Shown here: positions 1 to 11,747 of the stretch, one piece after another | Layout: each line of letters starts with the position of its first letter | Numbering within the stretch: the first letter of the stretch is position 1 | DNA from: Stentor roeselii | Lineage: Eukaryota > Ciliophora > Heterotrichea > Heterotrichida > Stentoridae | Direction: 5' to 3' | DNA length: 47,438 bases | Assembly: GCA_006503475.1 (NCBI GenBank) | Contig: RSEH01000323.1 | Span: 1 to 47,438 of the forward strand | Position numbers and translations under genes: made by a program | Notes under the pieces: generated by a model | Seen by the model: the letters and a program-made list of their open reading frames with translations, nothing else | The model's database searches: none | What the model was told of the DNA's origin: nothing

Positions 1-1823
1 TGAGCTTTTCAAACAGGGTATTTAAAATTTTTACGAAAAAGAACTTTATTAAATTTATTAGATTGGTTATTAAGTATATATTAATTTTTTCTATAAATCA
101 AGAATTATATTGATAAATGAATCTTATCTTTTATTTGTAATTACCTTATTTCTTTAATTATTCAATGACCAAATATGTAATTATTAAAAATAATCTATTT
201 TTTCATACTCATATTAAAAATACCTATATACCAGAACCACTCATAAAAAAACTGTAATACAAATTAGATTCTCTGCATGTTTAATAAAATTTCAATAAGT
301 GCATAATGCTAAGGATACACATTTCAAGTAATTAACCCTTAATACTATAAACTAAAATACCAAGATTAGGTAAATCCGAAAAATTTAGCTCTAATTTAAT
401 TTTTTAAAGAGTTATTTAATATATGGAAGCTGCATACTCACTTCGAAACATGTTTAATTCTAAAATGGAAAATATATAAGATTAACTAATTAAGTTTAAG
501 AGGAAGGAACTGCAGCTCTTATCAACAAGCTGATTAATCTGCATTCTATCGTAAATTTCCGATATTAACTACCGTGAATGAACTAAGCATTTTCTTAATT
601 TGAAATATAAAATTCTTCTATTTGTATAAGGTATATTATTTTAAGGTAATAAGATTTAGATGTTTTTCCAATTTTTAGCATGGATTCGGTGACTTTTACA
701 GATTAAAGTCTATTAAAGATAGCTTGAAGAGTAGCTTTGCAATCTTAATTGATTACTTTTATTATTAAGTTGCTAATTATAAAGTTGACAAATATGATAA
801 AAGTGAGCAGATGCTCTGCTATACCATCCCAGAAACTGAAGTAAATTATCAGCAATATTTTTAAAAACAAATTCTAGTTTCCACTGACAAAATTATTAAA
901 TTTTTGATATCAGTATGTTTAAATAGGTCATATTATTCAATTAAGTTTTAGAAATTCTTATTATAGGGTAAAAATATTTTCATTAATTTTAAATCTATCT
1001 TTAATAATTTTCAGCAATATTATTATCTTTATCCTTGCTCATTAATTTCATTGTGATACTAAAATTTAGAATTATTTTAGAGTGATTATTTAGAAATAAT
1101 TTCGTTTTTTTTTTTCAAGAGTACTATTAAGTAATGCTTCTTTTTCATAATTTTATCATTTATAGTCAATTAACCAAATACATAAAATTTCTAACTTTCT
1201 AAACAATCAATGATTATATTATTTCTCGGCTTCAGGTTTTTCCCATCAATAGCTTTTCGGATTTTCTAAATATGAAAGTATATTGAGATCTTATATAATG
1301 ATTTTTATATAAATTCTCTGATTTTGAATATTTTAATAATTCTCTAAATTTGATAGTTTTATCTGGTATTTCTTCATTTTTTTACATTAAGTAGTACATT
1401 ATTGGATCTTTGAACCTTTTTTATTCAATATTTTATCCCGTTAAAACTTATTCTCTTTGAAAAGTTTTAGAAATTTGAAAGTGAAATTTGATTTCTCTTA
1501 ATTTGTTTCAATTGCTTAAATGCATAGTGTTATAAATATAAACCTGATTGGACAAGGCTATAGAATTTCATGATTATAAAATATTTTATCTTAATTCTTT
1601 TCTATTTTTTCATTATTAATTTCTACAATTTTTGGCAGATTATCTTTCAAATTCTCAAATTAATTTAAATTAAAGTGAAAATCTTCAATTCCCTTACATA
1701 TCATTTTTTTATGATTGAATTAGACCAAAAGGAGCTTCTGTAATTGAAAACCTATTTAAACCTGAATGCATAGTTTATAAAATTAAACACACTCAGTAGT
1801 TCTAAAATGACTAATTATACTAA
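1..1823. other. AT-rich stretch with no supportable gene
   Basis: About 1.8 kb of very AT-rich sequence downstream of the leftward WD40 gene. I see no long reading frame, no tRNA or rRNA and no clear tandem repeat. One forward frame from about 679 to 850 reads like diluted protein sequence (beginning HGFGDFYRLKSIKDSLKSS) but is cut by TAA codons; it may be an old gene relic or chance. Confidence 0.5.
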
Positions 1824-3017
1824 TTAACTAATAATTTTTATTAACTGATCTAATAAAATGCCTATCTTTTTCTTAGTATCAAATTCTGTTATTGAATGAT
1901 ATAAAAACATTAAAATCTGTGATTCATATATCGCTTCTTTACTAACTCTATAATTTTCGGTTTCAGAATAAGAGTTTATAAGGATTTTTTTAATTGCATC
2001 GTTAAGATACTGGATCCTATAATTAAAATATGCAAATTTCACAAGATATTTTGATAAATCCAAAGCTGTCTTAGAGTTTTTTTGTATGTCATATTCTAAA
2101 AGAAGTTTACTAACAATTAAAGGTAGTTGCTCCTCAATTTTAGATTTGCTTTTATTATATTCATTATAGTAATTATAAATAAATATAGCTACTTTTGCAT
2201 CTTTATATAGTAATTTTAAATTTTCTCTGTGAATTATACAGTTATAAAGATTTTCATGTAGAATATATAATAATTTGTTCCAATAAGCTATCTTAAAAAT
2301 ATTATGACTGTAAACAGCTATTAGATACTTCTCATACTCCAAAAAGTATAAACCTAGAAGTTTGGATGTTTCATAACTCAAAAGGAAATCATTTCTACAC
2401 TCTGAATTATTCCAAACTGAAATATTGTCATTCTCATGACATTTAATATTAAATAATTCATACTTTGTTGGTTTTTGGATACTAGTAATTTCGCAGTTAT
2501 CGCTTATTATGTTAGAATGATTTTTTAAATTTATTTGATAAATATCCCTTTTAATTTTCCAGATTTGAAACAAGTTATCTGTTGATCCAGTTATCAAATA
2601 AATTCCATCAAAAGAGTATGAACAACAAATTACACTCCCTGAAATTCCATTCATAGTTAGCTCTTCTCTTAGCTCTTTTATATTCCATAATTTAACTGTT
2701 TTTGATCCAGTTGTCAGATAATTTGCATCAGGAGAATAACAACAGCAATTTACCCAACCTGAATGTTCATTCAGAGTAAACTCTTCTCTTTGATCTTTGA
2801 TATTCCAAATGATTATCTTCCCATATGATCCAATTACCAGATAATTTCCATCAAGAGAGTAAGAGCAGGATTTTACCGAATCTAAATGTAAATTTAGAAT
2901 GAATTCTTGTCTACGCTCTTTAATATTCCATATTTTAATCGTTTCTGATCCAATTGCTAGATGATTTCCATCAGGAGAGTAAGCGCAACAATTTATCCAA
3001 TTCGAGGGTTCATTCAT
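1824..3017 (-). CDS. WD40-repeat protein, C-terminal piece (frameshifted from 3014-3673)
   Basis: A 397-residue frame beginning MNEPSNWINCCAYSPDG. The first ~150 residues are four WD40 units with the signature (C/N)CxYSPDGxYLxTGS...KIWNIK, each about 41 residues. The remaining ~240 residues are Asn/Ile/Lys-rich, not WD40, and unrecognised. The ATG overlaps the stop of the upstream frame (3014-3673) by four bases, and the first residues complete the strand pattern of a repeat that begins in the other frame. This is therefore probably not an independent gene but the second half of one ~615-residue WD40 protein, separated by a one-base slip near 3030-3033. The propeller would be a protein-interaction platform; no partner can be named. 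It is AT-rich, unlike the genes in the middle of the window. Confidence 0.6.
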   Translation of the reverse strand: MNEPSNWINCCAYSPDGNHLAIGSETIKIWNIKERRQEFILNLHLDSVKSCSYSLDGNYLVIGSYGKIIIWNIKDQREEFTLNEHSGWVNCCCYSPDANYLTTGSKTVKLWNIKELREELTMNGISGSVICCSYSFDGIYLITGSTDNLFQIWKIKRDIYQINLKNHSNIISDNCEITSIQKPTKYELFNIKCHENDNISVWNNSECRNDFLLSYETSKLLGLYFLEYEKYLIAVYSHNIFKIAYWNKLLYILHENLYNCIIHRENLKLLYKDAKVAIFIYNYYNEYNKSKSKIEEQLPLIVSKLLLEYDIQKNSKTALDLSKYLVKFAYFNYRIQYLNDAIKKILINSYSETENYRVSKEAIYESQILMFLYHSITEFDTKKKIGILLDQLIKIIS

Positions 3018-3510
3018 ATAAAATTCTTCTTTTGCTCTTTTATATTAAAAATTTTTACTCTTCCATATGAAGAAGCTGCCAAATAATTCCCATCAGGAGA
3101 GTAAGAAACACAATTTACCCAACCTGAATATCCATTAAGAGTAAACTCTTCCCTTCGTCCATTTATATTCCAAATTTTTACATTCCAATACGACCCAGTT
3201 GCCAGATAGTACCCATCATGAGAGTAAGCACAGCATTTTACACAAGCAGAATATCGTTTTAGAGTACATTCTTCTCTTCGCTCTTGTATATTCCATATTT
3301 TAACAGTTTCTGATCCAGTTGCCAAATAATTTCCATCAGGAGAGTAAGAACAGCAATTTACCCAATCTGAGTGTCCATTAAAATTTATCACTTCTGTTTG
3401 CTCTTTTATATTCCAGATTTTAACAGTTTTGTCTGTTGATCCAGTCGCCAGATAAATTCCATCAGGAGAGTAACAACAGCACATTACCGAATCTGAATGT
3501 CTTCCCTCAA
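2605..3510 (-). repeat. Intragenic ~120-126 nt tandem repeats encoding WD40 blades
   Basis: The sequence ccatcaggagagtaa or a close variant recurs near 2605, 2725, 2848, 2968, 3090, 3213, 3333 and 3459, spacing 120-126 nt. Similarity is at DNA as well as protein level, which suggests recent duplication or gene conversion of blades. Confidence 0.8.
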
Positions 3511-3673
3511 ATACTTTCATCGGCCATGAATAAACTTGATCTTGATATTTTGAATACCTTGAATAGTACTTATATATATTATTTTGCAGCTTGACTGCTT
3601 TACTAATATTCTTCTTTTCATTATACTTGAATTTTTCATCGCTTTCTATCGTGCGTGAGCCAGATTTTTTCAT
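3014..3673 (-). CDS. WD40-repeat protein, N-terminal piece
   Basis: A 219-residue frame starting MKKSGSRTIESDEKF. About 60 residues of basic, helical leader precede four WD40 units, each with YSPDGxYLATGS followed by VKIWNIK. The frame ends inside a repeat (KIFNIKEQKKNFI) where the family consensus in this same protein continues REEFTLN..., and that continuation appears at once in the next frame (1824-3017). I read the two as one gene with a lost base, either a real mutation or an assembly/homopolymer error. The eight repeats together would suit one seven- or eight-bladed propeller. No function can be assigned beyond a WD40 scaffold. Confidence 0.65.
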   Translation of the reverse strand: MKKSGSRTIESDEKFKYNEKKNISKAVKLQNNIYKYYSRYSKYQDQVYSWPMKVFEGRHSDSVMCCCYSPDGIYLATGSTDKTVKIWNIKEQTEVINFNGHSDWVNCCSYSPDGNYLATGSETVKIWNIQERREECTLKRYSACVKCCAYSHDGYYLATGSYWNVKIWNINGRREEFTLNGYSGWVNCVSYSPDGNYLAASSYGRVKIFNIKEQKKNFI

Positions 3674-5792
3674 TATTAGACTAAGATATTTTGGAAAAAA
3701 CAGTACTAAAGATATAAAGTTTTACAATAGTTTTTATTATCTCTTTTCTCTTAAAATATTAGTTATCATCTCTAATAAATAAAAAAATTCTTCAGAAAGC
3801 TACTTGAAGTAGCAAAACCTTTCAATATACATGCTTCATAATTTTAATTAACTATCTTCAAGCATATCCTTACTTTAATTTCACTGAAGACTAAAACTTA
3901 TATTTCAAACAATTAGTTAAGTATTATAGCAAATAAAAAACTTTTGAAAGAATAAGAAAATACAAACAAACATTTTAAAAAAATAATTAAGCTATTATAA
4001 TATCCTTTTAACTTTTATACCTTAATTATTAGTCTTTAATTAAATGGATTCATCAGACCTAATTTATTCAAGGCTGTTCAAAGTAATCAGCGTTTAAACC
4101 TGAAGAATATAGAAGAGCACCATGAAGGCAGCTGTTTGAAAACATACAGATGCGAACTAAAACAATAAAATAACCAAATCATTTATTCAACATACTAGAA
4201 TATGAAAAAGATCAGTGAGGTTTGATCGAAGAACATTAATATTTGATTTTTATTTCGGTCTCTTTAAGACAATATAATGTTGAGTTCTGACTAAGTGCAA
4301 GTAATAAAACTTCAAGAGTGCAAATATCAAAGAATTTTCCAAGAATTAAAATTAAGATTTTGTTGAAATCTAAAAATTGCATCAGATTTTTTAATCAGCT
4401 TGACAACTTTCAAGGCTTACTCATTAACATAATCTTTGTAATATAGAAAAGTCTTAAATAATACAAATCATGGTGAGAACTTCATGAGAATGGAGATATG
4501 ATTTTTAAATTACCTCATATTTTTTAGTGATTTCACTCCTTTCCCTACCAAAGAAAAAAGCAGCAGCAATTTAAATATAAAAAATTGCCAGGAACTCGAA
4601 AATACTAGTTGTGAGTTTAATAAATCAAATTAGATGATATTCTTAATAAACTATGATATGTTAAAAATTAAGATTGGTAACTAAGTAGAGATTCTAGGTT
4701 AATAATTGTTAAATTTAATCGTATTGTTAATTTCAAATATGAAAAAACACAATCGCTTAACTTTATATTAAATAAAAACGTTTCTCTTATCTCAAGAATT
4801 TAAAATTAGAAGGCTAACTTAGTTAATAATTATAAACCAAAATACCTTATATTCTATAGTCTTGAGTTCAGAAACAATAACTTTGAAAGTTCATTAGTTA
4901 ACAAAATTAAGTAATTATATTAAATTTTATATCTCTTATTATCTTAAAATATTGTCAATTCGACATTTTAGACAATCAACTCATATTTATACTATAGTTT
5001 CCTAGTTTCGAATCATTCAAATACCTAATGACTAAACGTTTTATCTTTTAACAATTTTTATATATTTACTATAACAATTGAAGGTTTATAGATTCCAATA
5101 AATAGAGTAATAAGTGGTAAACTACGCTTAACTAGATCATAGATTTACGACTTAAAGGAGGAATTTACACTTAATGTTTTAATTTGTTTTGATTGTTCAT
5201 AATTCATTGTCCTCTCTATAAACTTAATTATATAAAAATTGATCTATATACCTAAATATGAAGTTGGAAATAATTTTTTAGAAAAATCGAAAAAGCCATC
5301 TCACTCTTGAATTCATATAATCAGTATGCGTTCAACATTAGTCCCTTCATATTCAACTTTCAAAAGAATAGCAGTCTTATATTACCTACAATCAATGAGG
5401 CCACCTATATAAATAGGGGGTAGTATTTGACTAAATGCGAATTAAAAATGGATAAAGTAGATCAGTTTCCAAATAACAATCTAATGCCTATTTTGAAACG
5501 AAGTTATTTTCTTGATAATCACAACGATTTTTCATTAACATAATTAAATGAGTATTTATTTCTAAATGCAACCATGGTTCGTTAAATTTAATCAATTAAC
5601 TTAAAAATTCAGCATTTTTATTCTTGGCTTTCCTTATGATAATTTGGTAATCCAAATTTCGACAATAATCCTAAGGTAGTTGTATTGATTTGCATACTGC
5701 TGTAAAGTTTCTCAAAAACAAGCAACATACGGATTATAATAAAATATATGATTCCAATAGATTACCGATCCCTATGGATTAGAGGTCTATAG
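3674..5792. other. AT-rich intergenic stretch, possible short gene relic
   Basis: About 2.1 kb with no long frame on either strand. It should contain the promoter of the leftward WD40 gene near 3700, but no element is obvious. A forward frame at 4040-4168 (41 codons, with HHEGSCLKTYRCELKQ near its end) has protein-like composition including a His/Cys cluster and may be a leftover exon. A second short forward frame at 5687-5779 also looks protein-like and lies in the same phase as the broken gene that follows. Confidence 0.45.
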
Positions 5793-6712
5793 ATGTTCCT
5801 TACTTCTGAGATTAACTCTCAAAATATTCTTTTCTCAGATGAATCTTTTAAATTATTTATGGAGTTTTTACTGAAATTAGTAATAGACAAGGGTATTCCA
5901 GTTGCTCGAAAAATTGATTTAGGAAGTAAAACTCAAATTTTTCAAAGGCTTCTTGATAGACTAGATTATTCTTTAAGCCTTCAGTAATTTTGGGAAAATC
6001 ATCGATCTATAAACGTGAAATTGATAAATTTATAAATGAAATAGAAAGAGGGCTACAAAATTTTCCTCACAAACCAATATCAGAAAACACTAAAAATCAA
6101 TTATCTGAAAATGATTTATTAGCACAACTCAATGAATTAAAATATTTTTGTGAAACCCCATCATATATTTTCATCTATTCAACTATAATTATAATTTTTT
6201 TCACAATCAATTCTATAGAAAATATGTTTATTGAAAGCAAAAAAAATGATCCCCGGTATTTAAATATGTTAAAGACAAATTTTTCTATAGAAATCTCATC
6301 GAATAATGTTGCATTCACCTTTCTTGATGCAATATCAATAATTACTGAGATTTTCACAAGACCTAATTATGTGCAAATGAAATACTTGTTAAAAATAGTA
6401 GAAAAAGTAGTCTCTAAAATTTCTGAAAATTTTTGCCCTAATCGAAATGTGTTACTAATGTACTTATTAAGTGAGTTCACAAAAATAATCATCGATAATT
6501 CAAGCATAATCAATAGTTTTAATGTGTTCACTCATTTATTTATCAGCGAAAATGTTTTAAAACTGAAATTTGAAGAATATAAAAAATCAATTATTTCACA
6601 AGCTTTTAATGATAATCAGTTAAAAATTACGAGTCAGTTTAACCAGTCTGAATATTATATACTAAATTATGAATTAAACCCAAATTGCAACAATTTTGAA
6701 TCCTATTTATAA
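5793..6712 (+). pseudogene. Broken unknown gene, 5' and middle parts
   Basis: Two forward frames. The first (5793-5987, 64 codons, starts MFLTSEINSQNILFSDES) ends at TAA 5985-5987. The second, in another frame, is open from 5960 to the TAA at 6710-6712, has no early ATG, and reads as a helical Ile/Asn/Lys-rich protein (for example YVQMKYLLKIVEKVVSKISEN). The frame overlap at 5960-5987 fits a one-base slip. Alternatively a 65-nt GT-AG intron at 5984-6048 would join them in phase. I do not recognise the family; the long amphipathic helices could be an all-alpha repeat fold. It is probably one gene with the piece at 6776-8086. Confidence 0.5.
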
Positions 6713-6775
6713 AATATAACTAATAAAGAAGTTTACCCTTGCACTTATATATATAAAAATTACAAGACGCATTTA

Positions 6776-8086
6776 TTGATTTTAAGTATTTTCTATCAAG
6801 TAATTAACTTCACTAATTTACTAATACAAAAGGTATCATTCAGATATACGAGAAATGACGCTCGTAACAAGAAATTAGAAGAATTCATTCAAAGTTCAAG
6901 TGGAATTAATACTGAGCTTGAATCAGAATACTTAGAATTTTTCAGATCATTAGAGCAAATTAAGACTTACTTCGAAAGTGAAAATAAACTTGCTCAAGCC
7001 GCTCCTAAAATCAACCTAAACAACTTTTCAGAAGGCTCTACCCTAGAAAACTTTTTGCTTCATGAAGAAGACTTAGAAGATGAATCATCTTTAACCTATC
7101 TGATTAAAACAGTCTCAAACATAAACAATGAAATAGCAACAATAGTTAATGAAATCCAAAAAGCAAAAGACTCTAACCCAACTCAACAAAATAAAACCAA
7201 TTTCAAAATTCAGAAGATATACTCCGGTGAATCATCCCTTTCACAGTTTCTAGCTGATGTCAGCTACGATAAATATTGTTTGAAATACCCTGCGGAATCT
7301 AATTCTGAAATATTTTACGATATTCAAAGTTTCGAAGAAAGTTTAACTCCTCTGTTATTAATCGACAAAGTCCTCGATTCGACTGACGTTGAGTTCGTTC
7401 AGTATGTGAATGAAATTTTTCAGGAGTCCAGCAGACACAAAGAATTGATTCAAAATTTAAGAGGAAAGTCTTACTCAATCAAACTTGATCAGCAAAATTT
7501 GAAAAATCGTGAAAACTTCCTAAAAACTCTGAAAGAAAAATATGAATTATTGAAGCTAATTTACGTCATCATGATCTATTTAAATCAAATGAATAATTCA
7601 GAAAACCTTGAAAAGTCTATTCAGGAAATTCTTAGAAATAAGGAAATTGAAGAAAAAATGCCGAATTACTTAAAAAATAGAAAACAAATTCTTGGACTCA
7701 AATGCAAACATATCGTTATTATTTTTGAAATGACTGAAAAAGAATGCTTTGATTCGGTTGAAAAGAACCTTGGATCATCATTTAAAAGTAAGATGATTAA
7801 TCCTGAATGTGTTTTTTGGTTTATTGCAAGCCTTAAACCTGAGATTCATCCTGAAAAAGCTGAAATTAAACTTGCGTTGATGAGGATAATTTCAAGATAT
7901 GCTACTTCTAGTGTCGCAAGTTTGAAGCCGGCTGTTTGCTTTTTGGAGAACAAGTCTGTTTGGAATCTGTCTGAAGAAAATTACAAAAAAGTAGGGAAAA
8001 TGATTACTGATTGTTGGCCGAAGGAGCTAGTTATGGGAAATCTTTATGAATTTTACATGAAATTTTGCAGAGACAGCGAAGCCTAA
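6776..8086 (+). pseudogene. Broken unknown gene, 3' part (436 codons)
   Basis: This frame is in the same phase as the preceding one and is open from immediately after its TAA (6713) to TAA 8084-8086, with no ATG in its first ~270 codons, so it is unlikely to be translated alone. It encodes an acidic, helical protein: a low-complexity Ser/Glu segment, then a conserved-looking C-terminal block with the stretch GLKCKHIVIIFEMTEKECF and later CVFWFIASLKPEIHPEKAE. Removing the single TAA at 6710 would give one ~700-codon frame. The options are a decaying pseudogene, an unrecognised longer intron spanning the stop, or recoding. The function is unknown. Confidence 0.5.
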
Positions 8087-9560
8087 TAGAGTAGTAAAAT
8101 AATTATTTACGTCTTTATCGAAATTAAGATTGGTTTCAATCATTATTGAATGATATGTTCTTTTTAAATGTTTAATTAAATACCCCTTGTATCAAACCAA
8201 AGCCCTGAAAATTTACCTCCAATTATGAAAAATGCCAATGATTGTTAATATTCAAATCTCTAAAGATATATAATGAAATAATTGATAAAGTTTGTGTATT
8301 GTAATTCTTTATACTATTAAAATTAAATTCTTATACAGATGCAAGCATAGTTATTTGAATTAAGGTATCTAGGTCAATTGATGTATGAATATATTTTATC
8401 AAACATAAATAAGTACATATTATTGATTAATTATCTGTTTTTAAATTTAACTTAAAATTACGTTTTTGTTTTTCAAAATAATGTTGTATTAGTTTCGATT
8501 CTCATCAATAATTAAAACTTTTTTTACTTTTCGATCTAGTCCATAAAGAATATGTATCTTCAACTTAATTATCTCTATGATATTTTCACTCCTATATTTA
8601 CTTTGATCTATTCTACTTTTGTAAGAGTTGAATGTATTTTATTTTTAAAATTTAAGTATTAAAGGTATCATTGTTTCATTAAAGCCTGGTCATCAATTTT
8701 TTTCCAATTAAGTATTTAATCTAGAAATTTTATCATTGATCATTCCCGAAAATATCCTTTATTCACTACCAATCTAAAAGTTAGAATAACATAGATTAGA
8801 GAAGAAATATTTTAGAAATATTTTGGGTTTTTATTAACCCTGAGTGAGTGATTTATTATTAATAAAATTCAAACATCCAATAAAACAATTCAAAACTTTA
8901 AGAGAGCGAATTTGGCTGAAAAACGAAGTGTCTTAGATGTTGTTATCCTATTTAATTTTATAATTAATACTAATCAATTAATTTTAATAAATAATTAAAA
9001 ATTGTCAATTAGCTCTCATGAATTTTATGATTTAATTTAGAATGTTTGCAAATTCCTCATCTTCGACTCAATGGTATAACGATTTGAACTTTTTTAATTG
9101 ATATATTAATCCTGCAAAATTGAAGAAAGCCAAAAGAAAATTAATTAATAATACTTTTTTATAGAACATTGACTTTGAACCTAGTTCAAATAGTTGTTTT
9201 GAGGGATTTATTTTTTTTTTTTCAAATCTCATAAAATTAGAATATTAAATGATCACCAAATATATAAACTCTATTGAGAAGTAATACTGATCTAGTTCAA
9301 TTTTTTTAAATTTTATACCAATTTCTGATATAATTATTTCTTCTCATATTCAATACTTTTTTAAATTATAGAAAATTTTTAAAATACTCGATCATATTAC
9401 TAAATAAATCTTGAATTTAATGACTACTCGAATATATTCTTAACAAAATAATTTAGCAAGGTAATGTTACAAAGACCACATTAAAAATGAGGCTTATTGA
9501 TGAATTATATTGGGTTTGGATTATTAAAATATATTTAAAACTTGATATAATTATACTAGA
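8087..9560. other. AT-rich intergenic stretch, convergent gene ends
   Basis: About 1.5 kb between the 3' ends of the broken rightward gene and the leftward cysteine-rich gene. It is dominated by A/T runs. I see no gene, RNA or repeat structure that I can support. Confidence 0.5.
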
Positions 9561-11699
9561 TTACTTACTTTGGACATGATAGCAAATTTGACATGCATAA
9601 TAACCATCATAGTAGTGACATAACTTAGACTGAAATTCCCGTTTACAGTGGAAGCATTCAACTAATAAACTACAAAAATCGCACACTGTACTATTAACAT
9701 CAAGTAATTTCCCGATCTTATTGCATTTAGTGCAAAGGCAAAGCCTCTGACACTTAAGACAATTGTTTCTATCCCATTCACTCCGCACATCTACAGAGAA
9801 TCTAATGATTTCTTTAGCTTTATGACACAAATTGCAACGAGGAACACATTTTAAGCAATAGCCATTAATTGAATCACTTATCAACACAACTTCTGAGCAT
9901 CCTGTACACTTCAACTTTGATTCAATATCAGGAGAGCGATAACACTCAGGACATAATAAAAGTTTGTTCTTCATTAATTTACAACAAAATCTTATTTTCT
10001 TACAAAAGTCGCACTTACTTTGACACATCTCCAAACACTTCGGACATTCTCCCAGAGACTTGTAAAAAGTGCACTGATCACATACGAGATACCCACAAGG
10101 TTTATAACTTTTACTTGAAAGATCGATACAAGATTGGCAGAAATGACATTGATTCGCTTGAATTCGAAGTAGACAATTTTTGCAATGTTGGTATTCATTT
10201 TTAAGAATGATAATTTGGTGACTATAGCTAAAACAATCAGGGCAGAAGAACATTTGAGATGTGTTATTGCAAAATATGCACTGTTTAAACAAGAGACTAC
10301 ATTTTTTGCATATGTGGCCACATTTTTCAGTCTCATTAGTTTTTTCTTTGCAGATCTTACAAGTCTTAAAATCTAAAATTGTGCAAGAATAGCACAGGTT
10401 ATTTGTATTTGGCATCTTTGATCGTTTTTTGCAGTGAGCACAGACACATTTTTCACAGATTATCAAATTTTTCAATTCACTTGAATCGGGGACTGTCAGG
10501 AAAAACTGAGTTCCAGGAGTTTTACAAGATTTACAGAGGGATTCTCTGCAGTATTTGCAGTATTGTTTGATGTCTGCTTCGCAGTCAATGCAAGTATAGT
10601 GACTACAACTCATTATTCTTATAATTTTACTTTTTCCACATTCATAGCAGATGCCTTGCATGTAGTTGTTCGAACAGAAGTGACAGATTTCATTGTGTTT
10701 AGAGCAAAGTCCATGATTTTGAGTCCCACAGTAATAAAGTGCTTCTTCATTACAAATCACGCATTTAAATTGGCAGGTCTTACACCTTCTTTGTATTTGT
10801 GAAAAAAGTTCTTGAGGAAAAATATTTAAACAAACTTCACATACTTTTCCTTCCTTCACTTCAGAATTCTCACTCCTGATACAGCTATTTTCTACTAAAG
10901 GTTCATTCTTTACTTCCTCTGAAACCTCTTCACTAATTAATCTTGCAGCTTCAACATTTTCACTTTTTTTCCTCAAAACTGCAGATTTCTCTTCATTCAG
11001 ATTTTGAAAATTACAAACAGGACAATGTTCTCCAAACTTTTCTTTGCATCCCAAGCATGAAAAATGATTTCCGCATTCAAGATTTTCACTTACCGAGCCA
11101 TTACTACAGAAAAAGCATTTCACACAAAACTTACAAATATTTAACTCGGCGCAGTAGACACAGCATGTTTTCTTGCAGATCTTACACAAAGAACAAGGAA
11201 GTTTTTTATTACAAATCTGACAATCTTCACACTTGCAGGGGATTTGGCAGTTTTCGCAGTTGATGTGAGGAAAATCACAAAATGACTGAAAGTTTGGATT
11301 CAACTTTCCGCAGTCTGGGCATTCAAACTTCTTTGCTTGTTTGGATATTGAAGATTCTGTAATAAGAGACTGGAGATTATTTAATATTGAAGTAATCTCA
11401 GATTCGTCTGTGGTTTCATGGATTGAAATCCTTCCTCTTAATATCTGCTCTCGAAGTGATGAGTATTCTTTCTTAGGATTTGAGATTAGAAAAGCAAGCT
11501 TTTCTGAGAAACTCTTTTCTAATTTCATCAAGTTAGATATGGATGATTCCTTTTTAGCTGATAATGATGAAATCGGTACTAATAAATGTCCTGGGATTAT
11601 GTGTTCTTGAGCATGTTCAAGACAAAAATTCCTTTGATCTATGCAAGAATTGCATATCTTATAGACTGGTCTTTTGCAAGCATCGAAACAGCAGTTCAT
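9561..11699 (-). CDS. Cysteine-rich multi-zinc-knuckle protein (RING/B-box-like)
   Basis: A 712-residue protein with very many CxxC pairs. The N-terminus (C4, C8, C16, C19, C26, H29, H33) resembles a B-box-type zinc site. After a ~70-residue helical segment, CxxC...CGHxxCxxC modules repeat to the end (for example CGHICKKCSLLFKQCIFC and CDFCKKIRFCC), with one acidic linker around residues 250-285. Such arrays bind zinc, and the family would suit a ubiquitin-ligase-like or scaffold role, but no canonical RING spacing is certain. The protein at 33354-34622 has the same style and may be a paralogue. The start ATG at 11699 gives the complete N-terminal zinc site. The 106-nt repeat block lies in its upstream region. 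Confidence 0.75.
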   Translation of the reverse strand: MNCCFDACKRPVYKICNSCIDQRNFCLEHAQEHIIPGHLLVPISSLSAKKESSISNLMKLEKSFSEKLAFLISNPKKEYSSLREQILRGRISIHETTDESEITSILNNLQSLITESSISKQAKKFECPDCGKLNPNFQSFCDFPHINCENCQIPCKCEDCQICNKKLPCSLCKICKKTCCVYCAELNICKFCVKCFFCSNGSVSENLECGNHFSCLGCKEKFGEHCPVCNFQNLNEEKSAVLRKKSENVEAARLISEEVSEEVKNEPLVENSCIRSENSEVKEGKVCEVCLNIFPQELFSQIQRRCKTCQFKCVICNEEALYYCGTQNHGLCSKHNEICHFCSNNYMQGICYECGKSKIIRIMSCSHYTCIDCEADIKQYCKYCRESLCKSCKTPGTQFFLTVPDSSELKNLIICEKCVCAHCKKRSKMPNTNNLCYSCTILDFKTCKICKEKTNETEKCGHICKKCSLLFKQCIFCNNTSQMFFCPDCFSYSHQIIILKNEYQHCKNCLLRIQANQCHFCQSCIDLSSKSYKPCGYLVCDQCTFYKSLGECPKCLEMCQSKCDFCKKIRFCCKLMKNKLLLCPECYRSPDIESKLKCTGCSEVVLISDSINGYCLKCVPRCNLCHKAKEIIRFSVDVRSEWDRNNCLKCQRLCLCTKCNKIGKLLDVNSTVCDFCSLLVECFHCKREFQSKLCHYYDGYYACQICYHVQSK

Positions 11700-11747
11700 A
11701 TTTATTATACATATTGGAAAACATCAAAAGAATATATAAATTATTCA

